A DNA stretch of 64,000 bases, from positions 124,001 to 188,000 of the forward strand of contig NZ_UAUI01000002.1 in NCBI RefSeq assembly GCF_900455735.1, written 5' to 3'. Made by a program: the position numbers and the translations under genes. The notes below the pieces were generated by a model. That model was not told the origin of the DNA, did no database searches, and worked only from the letters and a program-made list of their open reading frames with translations. Below, piece by piece: positions 25,615 through 36,151 of the stretch. Position 1 is the first letter of the stretch. The number at the start of each line of letters is the position of its first letter. This stretch comes from Rhodococcus wratislaviensis (GTDB taxonomy: Bacteria; Actinomycetota; Actinomycetes; Mycobacteriales; Mycobacteriaceae).

Positions 25615-26940
25615 CTACAACCGTTCACGGATGAGCTTCCGATCACGGTCGGGGTGCGCGAAGACCAATGCCAGGACTGCCGCGACGAGTCCGAGCCCTC
25701 CGAGCAATTGGAATGCCAAGAGATAACCCGCGGCCGGAGTCGCTGCGTTGTCGACGATCAAACCGGTGGCATACGGTGCGATCAGGCCACCGACAGCCAT
25801 CAGCGCAATGAAGGTACCCATCGTTCCTGCGGTCTGCTGCGGCGGACACAGTTCCGAGATGGCCGAATTCACCAGAGGGAAAACCATTGCCGAGAATCCG
25901 TAGCCGATCGAGATAGCCACGACGGCCACGATCGGGGTGTCGAACACAGGCATTGCCATCAGAACGCTTCCGCACACGATGACACCGATGCAGGGCACGA
26001 TGATCCGGACCAGACGAGCCGAGGCGCCGCGTTGCCGCAGGCGGTCTGTGATCGCGCCCGACATGATCATCAGAACGAGGCTGACGATGGATGGCAACGC
26101 GAACAACGATCCGGCCTGCATGGCGCTGAATCCCAGTCCGACTTCGAAGTACGACGGCAGCCACGTCAACACCATGGTTACCAGTGCGTACACGACTATG
26201 ACGAGGACGGCGCAACTGACGAACGTGCGTGAGAGGAATATCGTGCGCCACGGGGCGCTGGGTTCGGTTCCTCCAATGTCCGAATCCAACTCGGCGGAGG
26301 CCTTGCCCGCGTAGGGGCCTTCGGACCAACTTGCCAGCCAGCACACCGCCCAGACTGCGCCGAGTCCGCAGAGCCCGAGAACTGCTGTACGCCATCCATA
26401 TTCAATGGTTACGAACGTCAGTATCGGCGCCAGGGCGATCTTGGCCATCGACGAGGCACCAGTCAACAACGCACTCGGAAGGCCACGCTTGGCAGGAGGA
26501 TGCCACGAGTACGTAGCGGTATGCATGAGCCCAGCGCTCGGCCCCTCGGCGAGCCCGAGGAGCATGCGACTGACGATGAGCATCGTCACACTCGCGGCGA
26601 CAACCAGCGGGAGCATCACCACGGACCATGCAACGGCGAGCGCCAACAGTGACCACCGCAGTGTCACATACTTGTTGATTGGGCCTGCGAAGAAGCCCCC
26701 AATAGTGAAGGCGAGGAAGAACAGAGAACCGGCCAAACCGATTTGAGAGGCGGTCAAGCCGAGTTCCCTGGCGAGCGGCTGGGCAATGACACCCAAGACG
26801 ACCTTGTCACCCCAGTTGACGATATAGAGGAAGACGACAAGTCCGGTCATCCCCCACGCGCGGCCACTGCTTTTCAGAATTCCTGCGCCAGAGGAGGAAT
26901 GGGGGGTCTGTTTGTCTCGAGCGACTTCACCTGTGGTCAC
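25615..26940 (-). CDS. MFS transporter (anion:cation symporter type)
   Basis: 441 residues, 12 membrane segments. VVFLYIVNWGDKVVLGVIAQ in helix 1, GFFAGPINKYVTLRW between helices 2 and 3, and LLGLAEGPSAGLMHTATYSW in helix 4 with Glu are typical of the ACS subfamily that imports organic acids such as glucarate, phthalate or vanillate-type aromatics. It starts at GTG/ATG 26940 on the minus strand and is followed, in order of transcription upstream, by the thioesterase gene. An aromatic or short organic acid is the likely substrate in this setting. Confidence 0.85.
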   Translation of the reverse strand: MTTGEVARDKQTPHSSSGAGILKSSGRAWGMTGLVVFLYIVNWGDKVVLGVIAQPLARELGLTASQIGLAGSLFFLAFTIGGFFAGPINKYVTLRWSLLALAVAWSVVMLPLVVAASVTMLIVSRMLLGLAEGPSAGLMHTATYSWHPPAKRGLPSALLTGASSMAKIALAPILTFVTIEYGWRTAVLGLCGLGAVWAVCWLASWSEGPYAGKASAELDSDIGGTEPSAPWRTIFLSRTFVSCAVLVIVVYALVTMVLTWLPSYFEVGLGFSAMQAGSLFALPSIVSLVLMIMSGAITDRLRQRGASARLVRIIVPCIGVIVCGSVLMAMPVFDTPIVAVVAISIGYGFSAMVFPLVNSAISELCPPQQTAGTMGTFIALMAVGGLIAPYATGLIVDNAATPAAGYLLAFQLLGGLGLVAAVLALVFAHPDRDRKLIRERL

Positions 26941-27182
26941 GGGAGTCCTTTGTTATGGGATCGCACGGTCGCCATCTGTGCAGTACGAAGATGCAGTAGA
27001 CCCATTGAAGGTGACCCATGACACACAAGCAAACTGCGATTGCTTATCGCCCCGATAGACCCTTCCTATGGAAACTCACGCCGGGGCGGGCTTTCCGCAG
27101 CGTGTGGCACGTCCCCGGGTATCTCCGTTCCCGTGCCACAGCCGCGGCGTGATTGGCGCCGTCCGTTCACGTGGCCCCCGAC

Positions 27183-27863
27183 TCAGCTGATTTCACCCCG
27201 CGAGCTCTCGTTCACTGTGCCCACGTGCGATCGCGGCATGATGAACAGGGCTTCGGCTTCGATGCAGGTCGCTCCGGAGCCATCAGCGAGATGGCCGCGC
27301 ACAATCGCCTTTCTGCCGTCGACCGAAGCGGTCCACGCTTCCAACCTGACATGCCCGAGCTTGGTGATCCGCTTGAAGGTCGTCGTGAGATACACGGTCA
27401 TACCGGCATTTCCGCCGGCACCTGCGGCCTCACCGAGCAATTGGTCGAGGAGCATCGCACAAACCCCTCCGTGGACCTGTCCCGGAGCGCCCTCGTAAAG
27501 GCATCCCAGGTCGAGTTCCGCGCGTGCACGACCGTCCGGCAGTCGGTGAACGGTCATCGGTGGCGCCACCGGGTTCCGACGGCCGACCACGGCGTTACCG
27601 AAGTCATTCCGCAGCGGCCCTCCAATATCGAACAGGTCACCCGGAGTCCGATCGGGCACCGACGAGCGGAGACGCCGGGTGAGGTGTTCGAGCCGAGAAG
27701 CGACGTCATCGGCGATTGCCACGTCGACGTCTGCTCGCATCTGCGCCTCCATGAATGCCCGGGTGGCGTCGGCCAATCGGCGGAGATGCGCAGGTGCGTC
27801 GACAGTTTGAACAATGGATTCGGACCACGATGACTCGGCGGTGTGCAATGGCGATTCAGCCAT
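27183..27863 (-). CDS. PaaI-type hotdog-fold acyl-CoA thioesterase
   Basis: 226 residues. The C-terminal half is a hotdog domain: YEGAPGQVHGGVCAMLLDQL (HGG motif plus acidic residue), TVYLTTTFKRITKLGHVRLE and EAEALFIMP. The first 90 residues are helical and extra to the fold. It hydrolyses acyl-CoA, perhaps as a release valve for the CoA pool loaded by the divergent acyl-CoA ligase. Same strand as the MFS gene, 240 bases apart. Confidence 0.82.
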   Translation of the reverse strand: MAESPLHTAESSWSESIVQTVDAPAHLRRLADATRAFMEAQMRADVDVAIADDVASRLEHLTRRLRSSVPDRTPGDLFDIGGPLRNDFGNAVVGRRNPVAPPMTVHRLPDGRARAELDLGCLYEGAPGQVHGGVCAMLLDQLLGEAAGAGGNAGMTVYLTTTFKRITKLGHVRLEAWTASVDGRKAIVRGHLADGSGATCIEAEALFIMPRSHVGTVNESSRGEIS

Positions 27864-28154
27864 GGAGTACTCCTGGGATGTGTCAGACAGTTGACGGAAG
27901 TCACGCTGCGGGTTAGCTTACAATCGTTCGAACCTCTCGTCGCTAGTGCCGATAGGTTCGGAATCGCTTGCAGTCGAGCGCTGTCCGCATACGGGTTCGT
28001 CTCACCGACCAGGAATGCGACGGATCGCGACTCTTCCTGCACCGCGCAGTCACACACGAGTTGAAACAGGCTCTCCTGCCGTCGATCACCCCTCATGCAC
28101 AGTCGCGGGACCACACCCGATCAACCAGCAAGCGCCAAGGACACAGTGAGACAT

Positions 28155-29783
28155 ATGAATACATCAGCGAACCGAGCAACTTCCCGCGACAGTGCACTGT
28201 ATGATCCGGAAGTGACCAGCCCCAGCCGGCACCTCACATGGACTGATCAAGTCGCTCGACACGCTGCGGTGAAGCCAGGCAGTGCTGCCATGCGGTATTC
28301 AGGTCGATCCCTGACGTGGTCCCAGTTGGACGGCCGGTCACGACAGTTGGCACAGTGGTTGAAACACCGAGGAATCGGCCGCGGTGACCGCGTGCTGTTC
28401 GCGATGTCGAACGGACCCGAGTTTCCGATTGCTCTGCTGTCGGTCCACCACCTGGGGGCCATCGCCGTTCCGGTGAACTTCCGTCTCGCCCCACCGGAGG
28501 TGGAGTTCCTTGCGTCCGATGCGGCCGTGTCGGCCGTCATCGTCGATGACGATCTGCTTGCCCTGGTAGAACCCACGCTGCGGCGCCATCCCGATCTCCC
28601 CTACGTCGTGAACGGTGGCCGGAGCAGATCCGATGACCGATCGACACGGCTGGCCGACCTCACACCCGGCGACAGACCCCCTTCACCACTGCCTGGGCCG
28701 GCCTCGACGGGCGACGTCGCGGTCATCATGTACACCTCGGGAACCACAGGTCTTCCGAAGGGGGCAATGCTCAGCTTCGAGAACCTGCTTGCGGGCGCCG
28801 TCACGTCCATTCATATGAACCAGCTGTTCTCCGAGAACGCGGTTCGTCTTGTCACCACCCCCTTCTTTCACATAGCAGCCATGACCACGCTGCTCAGCAG
28901 TCTCACGATGGGGCAGACGTGTGTGATCAACCCCAGCGGCAACTTCGACGCGGAGACGTTCCTCGATCTGATCGAGACCGAAATGGTGAACAATGTGTTC
29001 CTCGTGCCCACTCAATGGGAGATGGTGTGCGCCGCCGAGAGCCTGCCCTCGAGGAATCTCAGCCTCCGTACCGTGTCCTGGGGGGCCGCCCCTGCCTCGC
29101 AGCAACTCTTGCGCAAAATGGCGGAAGTTCTTCCCGGTGTCCGGATCGTATCGACCCTCGGCCAAACCGAGACGTCGGCAGTGACCACCTGGATTTCCGG
29201 TGACGAGTGGTTGAAACGACCCGGGTCGGTGGGCCGACCGGTCCCGACGGTGGCAGCCCGAGTCGTCGACGCCGACATGAACGACGTCCCGGTCGGTGCA
29301 CCAGGGGAGATCGTCTACCGCGGTGCCGGGGTGATGCAGGGCTACTGGAATCGTCCGGCGGAGACCGAAGCCGCGTTCCACGGTGGGTGGTTCCACTCTG
29401 GCGACGTCGTCCACAGGGACGAGGACGGCTATTTCTACGTCGTGGATCGTCTCAAGGACATGATCATCTCCGGTGGAGAGAATATCTATCCCGCCGAACT
29501 CGAATCGGTCCTCGCCGAGCACCCCCGGATTCGTGAAGTAGCCGTTGTTGGCAAACCGCATCCGAAGTGGGGAGAAACTCCGATCGCGTGCATCGTGCCG
29601 ACAGACGACGAACCCGTGACACACCACGAGGTGGTCGCCTGGATCACCGCACGCCTGGCTTCATTCAAGAAGCCGTCCGAGACGATCAATCTCGATTCCC
29701 TACCTCGCAACGTGTCCGGCAAGGTCCGGAAGAACGTGCTTCGTGAGGTCGTCCAGTCCGGGGTCGGTGATCGCACGTCGTGA
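28155..29783 (+). CDS. Acyl-CoA synthetase (class I AMP-forming ligase)
   Basis: 542 residues from ATG 28155. Phosphate loop YTSGTTGLPKGAML, then FFHIAAMTTLLSS, GQTETSAVTTW (adenine-binding A5), WFHSGDVVHRDEDGYFYVVD and the hinge RLKDMIISGGENIYPAELES; NVSGKVRK carries the A10 catalytic lysine. The enzyme activates a carboxylic acid to acyl-CoA through an acyl-adenylate. The closest look is to fatty- or short-chain acyl-CoA synthetases (FadD-like). Divergent from the thioesterase; the MFS, thioesterase and ligase may handle one acid, whose identity is not evident. Confidence 0.87.
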   Translation: MNTSANRATSRDSALYDPEVTSPSRHLTWTDQVARHAAVKPGSAAMRYSGRSLTWSQLDGRSRQLAQWLKHRGIGRGDRVLFAMSNGPEFPIALLSVHHLGAIAVPVNFRLAPPEVEFLASDAAVSAVIVDDDLLALVEPTLRRHPDLPYVVNGGRSRSDDRSTRLADLTPGDRPPSPLPGPASTGDVAVIMYTSGTTGLPKGAMLSFENLLAGAVTSIHMNQLFSENAVRLVTTPFFHIAAMTTLLSSLTMGQTCVINPSGNFDAETFLDLIETEMVNNVFLVPTQWEMVCAAESLPSRNLSLRTVSWGAAPASQQLLRKMAEVLPGVRIVSTLGQTETSAVTTWISGDEWLKRPGSVGRPVPTVAARVVDADMNDVPVGAPGEIVYRGAGVMQGYWNRPAETEAAFHGGWFHSGDVVHRDEDGYFYVVDRLKDMIISGGENIYPAELESVLAEHPRIREVAVVGKPHPKWGETPIACIVPTDDEPVTHHEVVAWITARLASFKKPSETINLDSLPRNVSGKVRKNVLREVVQSGVGDRTS

Positions 29784-29939
29784 GGTGACCAAGGCAATCC
29801 CGGCCGCCGATGAGCCTGGTGTCCCTCGCTGCTCGACTGCCTCTACGTCACCCTCCTCCCGACTACGAGTCGGCCGCCTCGCCGAGTTCGACGTGTTCGA
29901 GCCAGATCCGCTCCTGTTTCGCATCCACCGATTGACACA

Positions 29940-29955
29940 TTGCAATCGGCTGCAA
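29940..29955. promoter_or_regulatory. TTGCA-N6-TGCAA palindrome before the acetoin operon
   Basis: TTGCA (29940-29944), ATCGGC, TGCAA (29951-29955). It lies 117 bases before the acoA start and just behind TTGACA (29932-29937). The identical arms and spacing recur before the butanediol/acetoin dehydrogenase gene at 37479-37494. Probable binding site of the AcoR-like protein encoded between them. Confidence 0.65.
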
Positions 29956-30071
29956 CGTTTATTGCGCACGTCATATCTCCCTACATTCATGACCCGGGTT
30001 ACACGAGGCACGAACCGTTCCGACGCGGGCCCCGACGTAGCCGGCGAAAACGTAGCAACCAAGGGAGTGCA

Positions 30072-31037
30072 ATGGCGCTGAACAAGAACTCGTTACTGAG
30101 CGCGTATCGGAAGATGTCCGAGATCCGAGCGTTCGAAGACCGCCTCCACGAGGAGAACGCCACCGGCGACATCCCCGGATTCATCCACCTGTACTCCGGT
30201 CAGGAAGCCATTGCCGTCGGCGTGTGCGAGAACCTGCAGGATACCGATTACATCGGGTCCACCCACCGCGGCCACGGGCATTGCATCGCCAAGGGTTGCG
30301 ACCTGCACGGGATGATGGCGGAGATCTTCGGCAAGGACGACGGCCTCTGCCACGGCAAGGGCGGCTCGATGCACATCGCCGACCTGTCGGTCGGCATGCT
30401 GGGAGCGAACGCCATCGTCGGCGGGGCACCCTCCCTGGCCATCGGTGCGGCGCTCAGCGCGAAGACACTACGAAACGGCGGCGTCGCGGCCTCGTTCACC
30501 GGCGACGGCGGTTCCAACCAGGGGACGGTCTTCGAAGCCATGAACATGGCTGTCGTGCTCGACCTTCCCATCGTCTTCGTCACCGAGAACAACGGATTCG
30601 GCGAGGCCACCGGACGGGACTACGCCGTCGGTGCACCCAGCATCGCCTCTCGCGCGGCGTCCTTCGGCATGCCTGCCGTCACCGTCGACGGCACCGACTT
30701 CTTCGCCGTGTACGAGGCAACCCGTGAGGCCGTCGAGCGTGCCCGGATGGGAGGCGGCCCCACCTCGATCGAGGCGATCGCGTACCGCTGGCACGGACAC
30801 TTCGAGGGTGACGCGCAGCTGTACCGCACCGCGGATCAGGTCGCGGAACTGCGCAAGACGAAGGACCCGCTGCTGAACTTCCGCAACCACCCGGACAGCA
30901 AGAAGGTGTCCGCGAAGGAACTCGACGCGATCGATTCCGACGCACGAGCCCGCGTGGACGATGCCGTCGCGAAGGCCAGGAAGGCCGAATACCCGCCGCT
31001 TGCAAACCTTCTGACCGACGTCTACGTGTCGTACTGA
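30072..31037 (+). CDS. acoA: Acetoin dehydrogenase E1 component, alpha subunit (TPP-dependent)
   Basis: 321 residues from ATG 30072 behind GGGAG. TPP-binding motif GDGGSNQGTVFEAMNMAVVL with DLPIVFVTENNGFGEATGRD; the conserved phosphorylation-loop region is AVGAPSIASRAASFGMPAVT, and YRWHGHFEGDAQLYR is the C-terminal His loop of the acetoin-type E1. Length (about 320) fits AcoA better than pyruvate E1 alpha (about 360+). With AcoB it cleaves acetoin to acetaldehyde and transfers the acetyl group to lipoate on E2. First gene of a five-gene operon. Confidence 0.88.
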   Translation: MALNKNSLLSAYRKMSEIRAFEDRLHEENATGDIPGFIHLYSGQEAIAVGVCENLQDTDYIGSTHRGHGHCIAKGCDLHGMMAEIFGKDDGLCHGKGGSMHIADLSVGMLGANAIVGGAPSLAIGAALSAKTLRNGGVAASFTGDGGSNQGTVFEAMNMAVVLDLPIVFVTENNGFGEATGRDYAVGAPSIASRAASFGMPAVTVDGTDFFAVYEATREAVERARMGGGPTSIEAIAYRWHGHFEGDAQLYRTADQVAELRKTKDPLLNFRNHPDSKKVSAKELDAIDSDARARVDDAVAKARKAEYPPLANLLTDVYVSY

Positions 31038-31051
31038 GAGTGAGAACAGAA

Positions 31052-32083
31052 ATGACAACGTCGAAGACGACGTACCGCGAAGCAATCAAGGCCGCGCTCG
31101 CCCAGGAGATGGAACGCGACGCGACGGTAGTGCAGATCGGTGAAGATCTGCGTGGTGGTCAGGCGGGGACCAATCCGGAACTCGAGTCCGGAAAACTCGA
31201 GGCGTTCGGTGGTGTGCTGGGTGTGACCAAGGGCTTGTGGACAGAATTCGGTTCCGACCGGGTCATAGACACCCCGATCACCGAGTCCGCGATCATCGGT
31301 ATGGCGGCCGGCGCCGCATTGACCGGACTGCGCCCGGTCGCCGAACTGATGTTCATGGACTTCTTCGGAGTCTGCTACGACGCGCTGTACAACCAGGCCG
31401 CGAAGTTCCGCTACATGTTCGGCGGGAAGGCCCGCACCCCACTCGTCGTGCGCGGCATGATCGGTGCCGGATTCTCGGCGGCGGCGCAGCATTCGCAGTC
31501 CCCGTACAACGTGTTCGCCGCGGTTCCCGGTCTCAAGGTGGTGGCCCCGTCCAACGCGTACGACGCCAAAGGTCTTCTCATCCAAGCCATTCGTGACGAC
31601 GACCCCGTGGTGTTCTGCGAGCACAAGACTCTGTACGACCTCAAGGGCGAGGTGCCCGACGAGCCGTACACCATCCCGTTCGGTGTCGCCAACTACACCA
31701 GGGAGGGCACGGACGTCACGATCATCGCGCTGTCGGCGATGGTGAATGCCGCCAATACGGCCGCCGACAAACTTGCCACCGAGGGCATCTCCGTCGAAGT
31801 GGTCGACCCGCGGACCGTCTCACCCCTCGACGAGGAGGGCATCCTCGAATCCGTCGCGTCCACCGGGCGGGTGGTGATCGTCGACGAGTCCGCGGCCCGA
31901 TGCGGATTCGGTCACGATGTCGCCGCGCTGATCGCCACCAAGGCGTTCGGTTCGCTGAAGGCACCGATCGAGTTGGTCACCCCACCGCACACCCCGGTGC
32001 CGTTCTCCCCCGTGCTCGAACAGGCATGGCTTCCCAACGCGGCGCGCATCGAGGCCGCGGTACGCAAGGTGGTGACCGCCTGA
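31052..32083 (+). CDS. acoB: Acetoin dehydrogenase E1 component, beta subunit
   Basis: 343 residues from ATG 31052 (an in-frame GTG at 31040 is possible). It contains IGEDLRGGQAGTNPE, DTPITESAIIGMAAGAALTG and FGGKARTPLVVRGMIGAGFS, typical of the transketolase-like beta subunit; HSQSPYNVFAAVPGLKVVAP carries the conserved His. VEVVDPRTVSPLDEEGILES leads the C-terminal domain. It forms a heterotetramer with AcoA. 14 bases follow the acoA stop, and the E2 start lies 2 bases after its own stop. Confidence 0.88.
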   Translation: MTTSKTTYREAIKAALAQEMERDATVVQIGEDLRGGQAGTNPELESGKLEAFGGVLGVTKGLWTEFGSDRVIDTPITESAIIGMAAGAALTGLRPVAELMFMDFFGVCYDALYNQAAKFRYMFGGKARTPLVVRGMIGAGFSAAAQHSQSPYNVFAAVPGLKVVAPSNAYDAKGLLIQAIRDDDPVVFCEHKTLYDLKGEVPDEPYTIPFGVANYTREGTDVTIIALSAMVNAANTAADKLATEGISVEVVDPRTVSPLDEEGILESVASTGRVVIVDESAARCGFGHDVAALIATKAFGSLKAPIELVTPPHTPVPFSPVLEQAWLPNAARIEAAVRKVVTA

Positions 32084-32085
32084 TC

Positions 32086-33621
32086 ATGAGTGACATCAAA
32101 TTGATCGAAGTTCCCAAATGGGGCCTGTCCATGGACGAGGGCACCGTCACCGAGTGGTTGATCGACGAAGGAACCCCTTTTTCGAAGGGCGATCTGATCT
32201 GCGAGATCGAGACCAGCAAGATCACCAACGAGTTGGAGGCGCCGTTCGACGGAGCGCTTCGTCGCATCGTCGCCGAGCCGGGTGCCACGTTGCCGGTGGG
32301 TGCGGTCCTGGCCGTATCGGCCGACGCGGCCGTTTCCGACGCCGAGATCGAGGAATTCCTGACCGGCATCGGAGCGGATTCCGTCCCCGCATCCGAGCCC
32401 GAGCGGTCGCCGGGTGGACAACCCACCCCCGCGGAACCGCGGGTGACACCCACCCCGCCGGCGCCGGCGGCACAGGAGCCGGCGAGGACGCCCGGCGCGA
32501 CGACTGTCCCGGATTCGCTACGGGGACAGACGAAGGGTGACGTGTTCGCGACACCGCACTCCCGCCGATTGGCAGACGAATTGTCGATCGACCTGGGCCG
32601 GGTGACCGGGACCGGTCGCGACGGCCGGATCTCCGTCGCGGATGTCCACGACGCGATTCGCTCGGCAGGTGGAACCGTCGCGGAAGCACCGTCTCCGACC
32701 CGATCGGGTGTGCCAGGACGCTCGTCCGACGACGACAGCGGAGTCGATGCGACGCCGGTGGCGCGTCGACTGGCGAAATCCCTCGGCATCAATCTGCACG
32801 ATTGCCGGGCCACCGGTTCGCGGGGACGCGTCTGCGAGGCGGACGTCCGGGAAGCCGAACGGACGTTTCGGCTGCTTCCCGATCCGGTGGCGGCGTCGAC
32901 GGGCGGAGCGGACACCCCACAGCACACGTCGCCCGAGTTCGAGACGATCCCGTTCAACTCGATGCGGAAGGCGATCGGTCAGCGACTGCAGGAATCGAAA
33001 CGCAACGCCCCGCACTTCCGGCTCACCGTGGACCTCGAGATCGACAATCTCCTCGCGCTCCGCGAGGAGATCAACGCGACCGTGCCCTCGGTCAAGCTGT
33101 CGGTCAACGACTTCGTCGTCAAGGCCTGCGCGGCGGCGCTGCGCAGGGTCCCCGACGTGAACGTCCAGTTCGACGAAGCGGCCCAGTCGGTGCTGAGATT
33201 CTCCGCCGCCGACATCTCGGTGGCCGTCGCCTTGCCGTCGGGTCTGATCACGCCCATCGTTCGCGGGGCGGAGAGTAAGAGCCTCGCCGAGATCTCCGGT
33301 GAGGTCCACGCATTGGTGACGAAGGCCAAGACCGGCAAGCTGACCCCCGAGGAGTTCCAGGGCGGCACGTTCACCATCTCGAACCTCGGCATGTTCGGCG
33401 TGCGTGAATTCGACGCGATCATCAACCCACCGCAAGGCGCAATCCTCGCCGTCGGTGCGGGGCAGCAACGGCCGGTCGTCGTCGATGGCCGGGTGGAGGC
33501 CCGCACGGTGCTGACCGTGACGCTCTCCTGCGACCACCGGGTGATCGACGGCGCCCTCGGCGCGACGTTCCTGCAGGAACTGCGGCGCTTCGTCGAGTCA
33601 CCCGCGTTGATGCTGGTCTAG
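32086..33621 (+). CDS. acoC: Acetoin dehydrogenase E2 (dihydrolipoamide acetyltransferase) with two subunit-binding domains
   Basis: 511 residues from ATG 32086. Lipoyl domain residues 1-80 with the lipoylated Lys45 in EIETSKITNEL. Then a Pro-rich linker and two peripheral subunit-binding domains in tandem: ATPHSRRLADELSIDLGRVT (about 155-192) and ATPVARRLAKSLGINLHDCR (about 222-258), each ending in a GR(I/V) signature. The catalytic domain (about 285-511) closes with LSCDHRVIDGALGATFLQEL, His484. Most E2 chains have one binding domain, so two is unusual. It acetylates CoA using the acetyl group from acetoin E1. Confidence 0.88.
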   Translation: MSDIKLIEVPKWGLSMDEGTVTEWLIDEGTPFSKGDLICEIETSKITNELEAPFDGALRRIVAEPGATLPVGAVLAVSADAAVSDAEIEEFLTGIGADSVPASEPERSPGGQPTPAEPRVTPTPPAPAAQEPARTPGATTVPDSLRGQTKGDVFATPHSRRLADELSIDLGRVTGTGRDGRISVADVHDAIRSAGGTVAEAPSPTRSGVPGRSSDDDSGVDATPVARRLAKSLGINLHDCRATGSRGRVCEADVREAERTFRLLPDPVAASTGGADTPQHTSPEFETIPFNSMRKAIGQRLQESKRNAPHFRLTVDLEIDNLLALREEINATVPSVKLSVNDFVVKACAAALRRVPDVNVQFDEAAQSVLRFSAADISVAVALPSGLITPIVRGAESKSLAEISGEVHALVTKAKTGKLTPEEFQGGTFTISNLGMFGVREFDAIINPPQGAILAVGAGQQRPVVVDGRVEARTVLTVTLSCDHRVIDGALGATFLQELRRFVESPALMLV

Positions 33622-33629
33622 GGGTATAG

Positions 33630-35039
<1,410 letters not shown>

Positions 35040-35044
35040 CAATC

Positions 35045-35085
35045 CCGCCGAGCCGTGGTCGCCCTCCGGCACCACGGTTCGGCGG
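35045..35085 (+). terminator. Long hairpin between lpdA and lipA (terminator or attenuator)
   Basis: Arms 35045-35059 and 35071-35085 pair over 15 positions with only one G-U wobble, around an 11-base loop. It starts 6 bases after the lpdA stop. No T-run follows. It may reduce lipA expression relative to the dehydrogenase genes, or protect the upstream mRNA. Confidence 0.7.
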
Positions 35086-35107
35086 ACCACCACCCAGGAA
35101 TCGACAC

Positions 35108-36124
35108 GTGACTGCCACACCAGGAACATCGTCCGACGCCGCGCAGGCCCCGCCCGGCCGCAAGCTGCTTCGACTGGAGATCCGGAATGCGGAGACTCCG
35201 ATCGAACGCAAACCGAACTGGATCAAGACGAGAGCGAAGATGGGCCCGGCATACTCCGAGCTCAAAAGCCTCGTCAAACGCGAGGGTTTGCACACCGTCT
35301 GCGAAGAAGCCGGCTGCCCCAACATCTACGAATGCTGGGAAGACCGCGAGGCAACCTTCCTCATCGGCGGGCAGCAATGCACCCGCCGCTGCGACTTCTG
35401 CCAGATCGACACCGGCAAACCCGACGACCTCGACCGCGACGAACCCCGCCGCGTCGCCGAATCCGTCCAGGCGATGGGACTGCGCTACTCCACCATCACC
35501 GGCGTCGCCCGCGACGACCTCCCCGACGGCGGCGCCTGGCTCTACGCCGAAACCGTCCGGCTGATCCACCAGCTCAACCCCGGCACCGGCGTTGAACTGC
35601 TCATCCCCGACTTTGGCGCCAAACCCGACCAGCTCGCCGAGGTGTTCTCCACCCGTCCCGAGGTGCTCGCCCATAACGTCGAAACCGTCCCCCGCATCTT
35701 CAAGCGGATCCGGCCCGCGTTCCGCTACCAGCGCAGCCTCGACGTGATCACCGCCGCCCGCGAGGACAACCTCGTCACCAAGTCCAACCTCATCCTCGGC
35801 ATGGGCGAAACCCCCGACGAGGTCACCCAGGCGTTGCACGACCTGCACGACGCCGGCTGCGACATCATCACCATCACCCAGTACCTGCGCCCCTCCCCCC
35901 GCCACCACCCCGTCGAACGGTGGGTCAAGCCCGAGGAGTTCGTCGCACACTCCAAGACGGCCGAGGAGATCGGGTTCGCCGGCGTCATGGCCGGACCCCT
36001 CGTCCGCTCCTCCTACCGCGCCGGCCGCCTCTACGCGCAGGCAGTGGCCCACCACGGCCGCGAACTCGCGGACCCGCTCACTCACCTCTCAGCCGTCGGA
36101 CCCGACAGGAGCGTCGGCCCGTGA
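35108..36124 (+). CDS. lipA: Lipoyl synthase (radical SAM)
   Basis: 338 residues from GTG 35108. Auxiliary cluster cysteines Cys65, Cys70 and Cys76 ([13 protein letters not shown]) and the radical SAM set Cys91, Cys95 and Cys98 (CTRRCDFC) are all present, as is the terminal [11 protein letters not shown] serine. It inserts two sulfurs into octanoyl chains bound to E2 to make lipoyl. Placing it directly after acoABC-lpdA supplies lipoylation capacity when acetoin is used; the genome probably has a separate lipA with lipB. No lipB is present here. Confidence 0.92.
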   Translation: MTATPGTSSDAAQAPPGRKLLRLEIRNAETPIERKPNWIKTRAKMGPAYSELKSLVKREGLHTVCEEAGCPNIYECWEDREATFLIGGQQCTRRCDFCQIDTGKPDDLDRDEPRRVAESVQAMGLRYSTITGVARDDLPDGGAWLYAETVRLIHQLNPGTGVELLIPDFGAKPDQLAEVFSTRPEVLAHNVETVPRIFKRIRPAFRYQRSLDVITAAREDNLVTKSNLILGMGETPDEVTQALHDLHDAGCDIITITQYLRPSPRHHPVERWVKPEEFVAHSKTAEEIGFAGVMAGPLVRSSYRAGRLYAQAVAHHGRELADPLTHLSAVGPDRSVGP

Positions 36125-36151
36125 TCAACGATTCGGGTCATCGGCGCTGCG

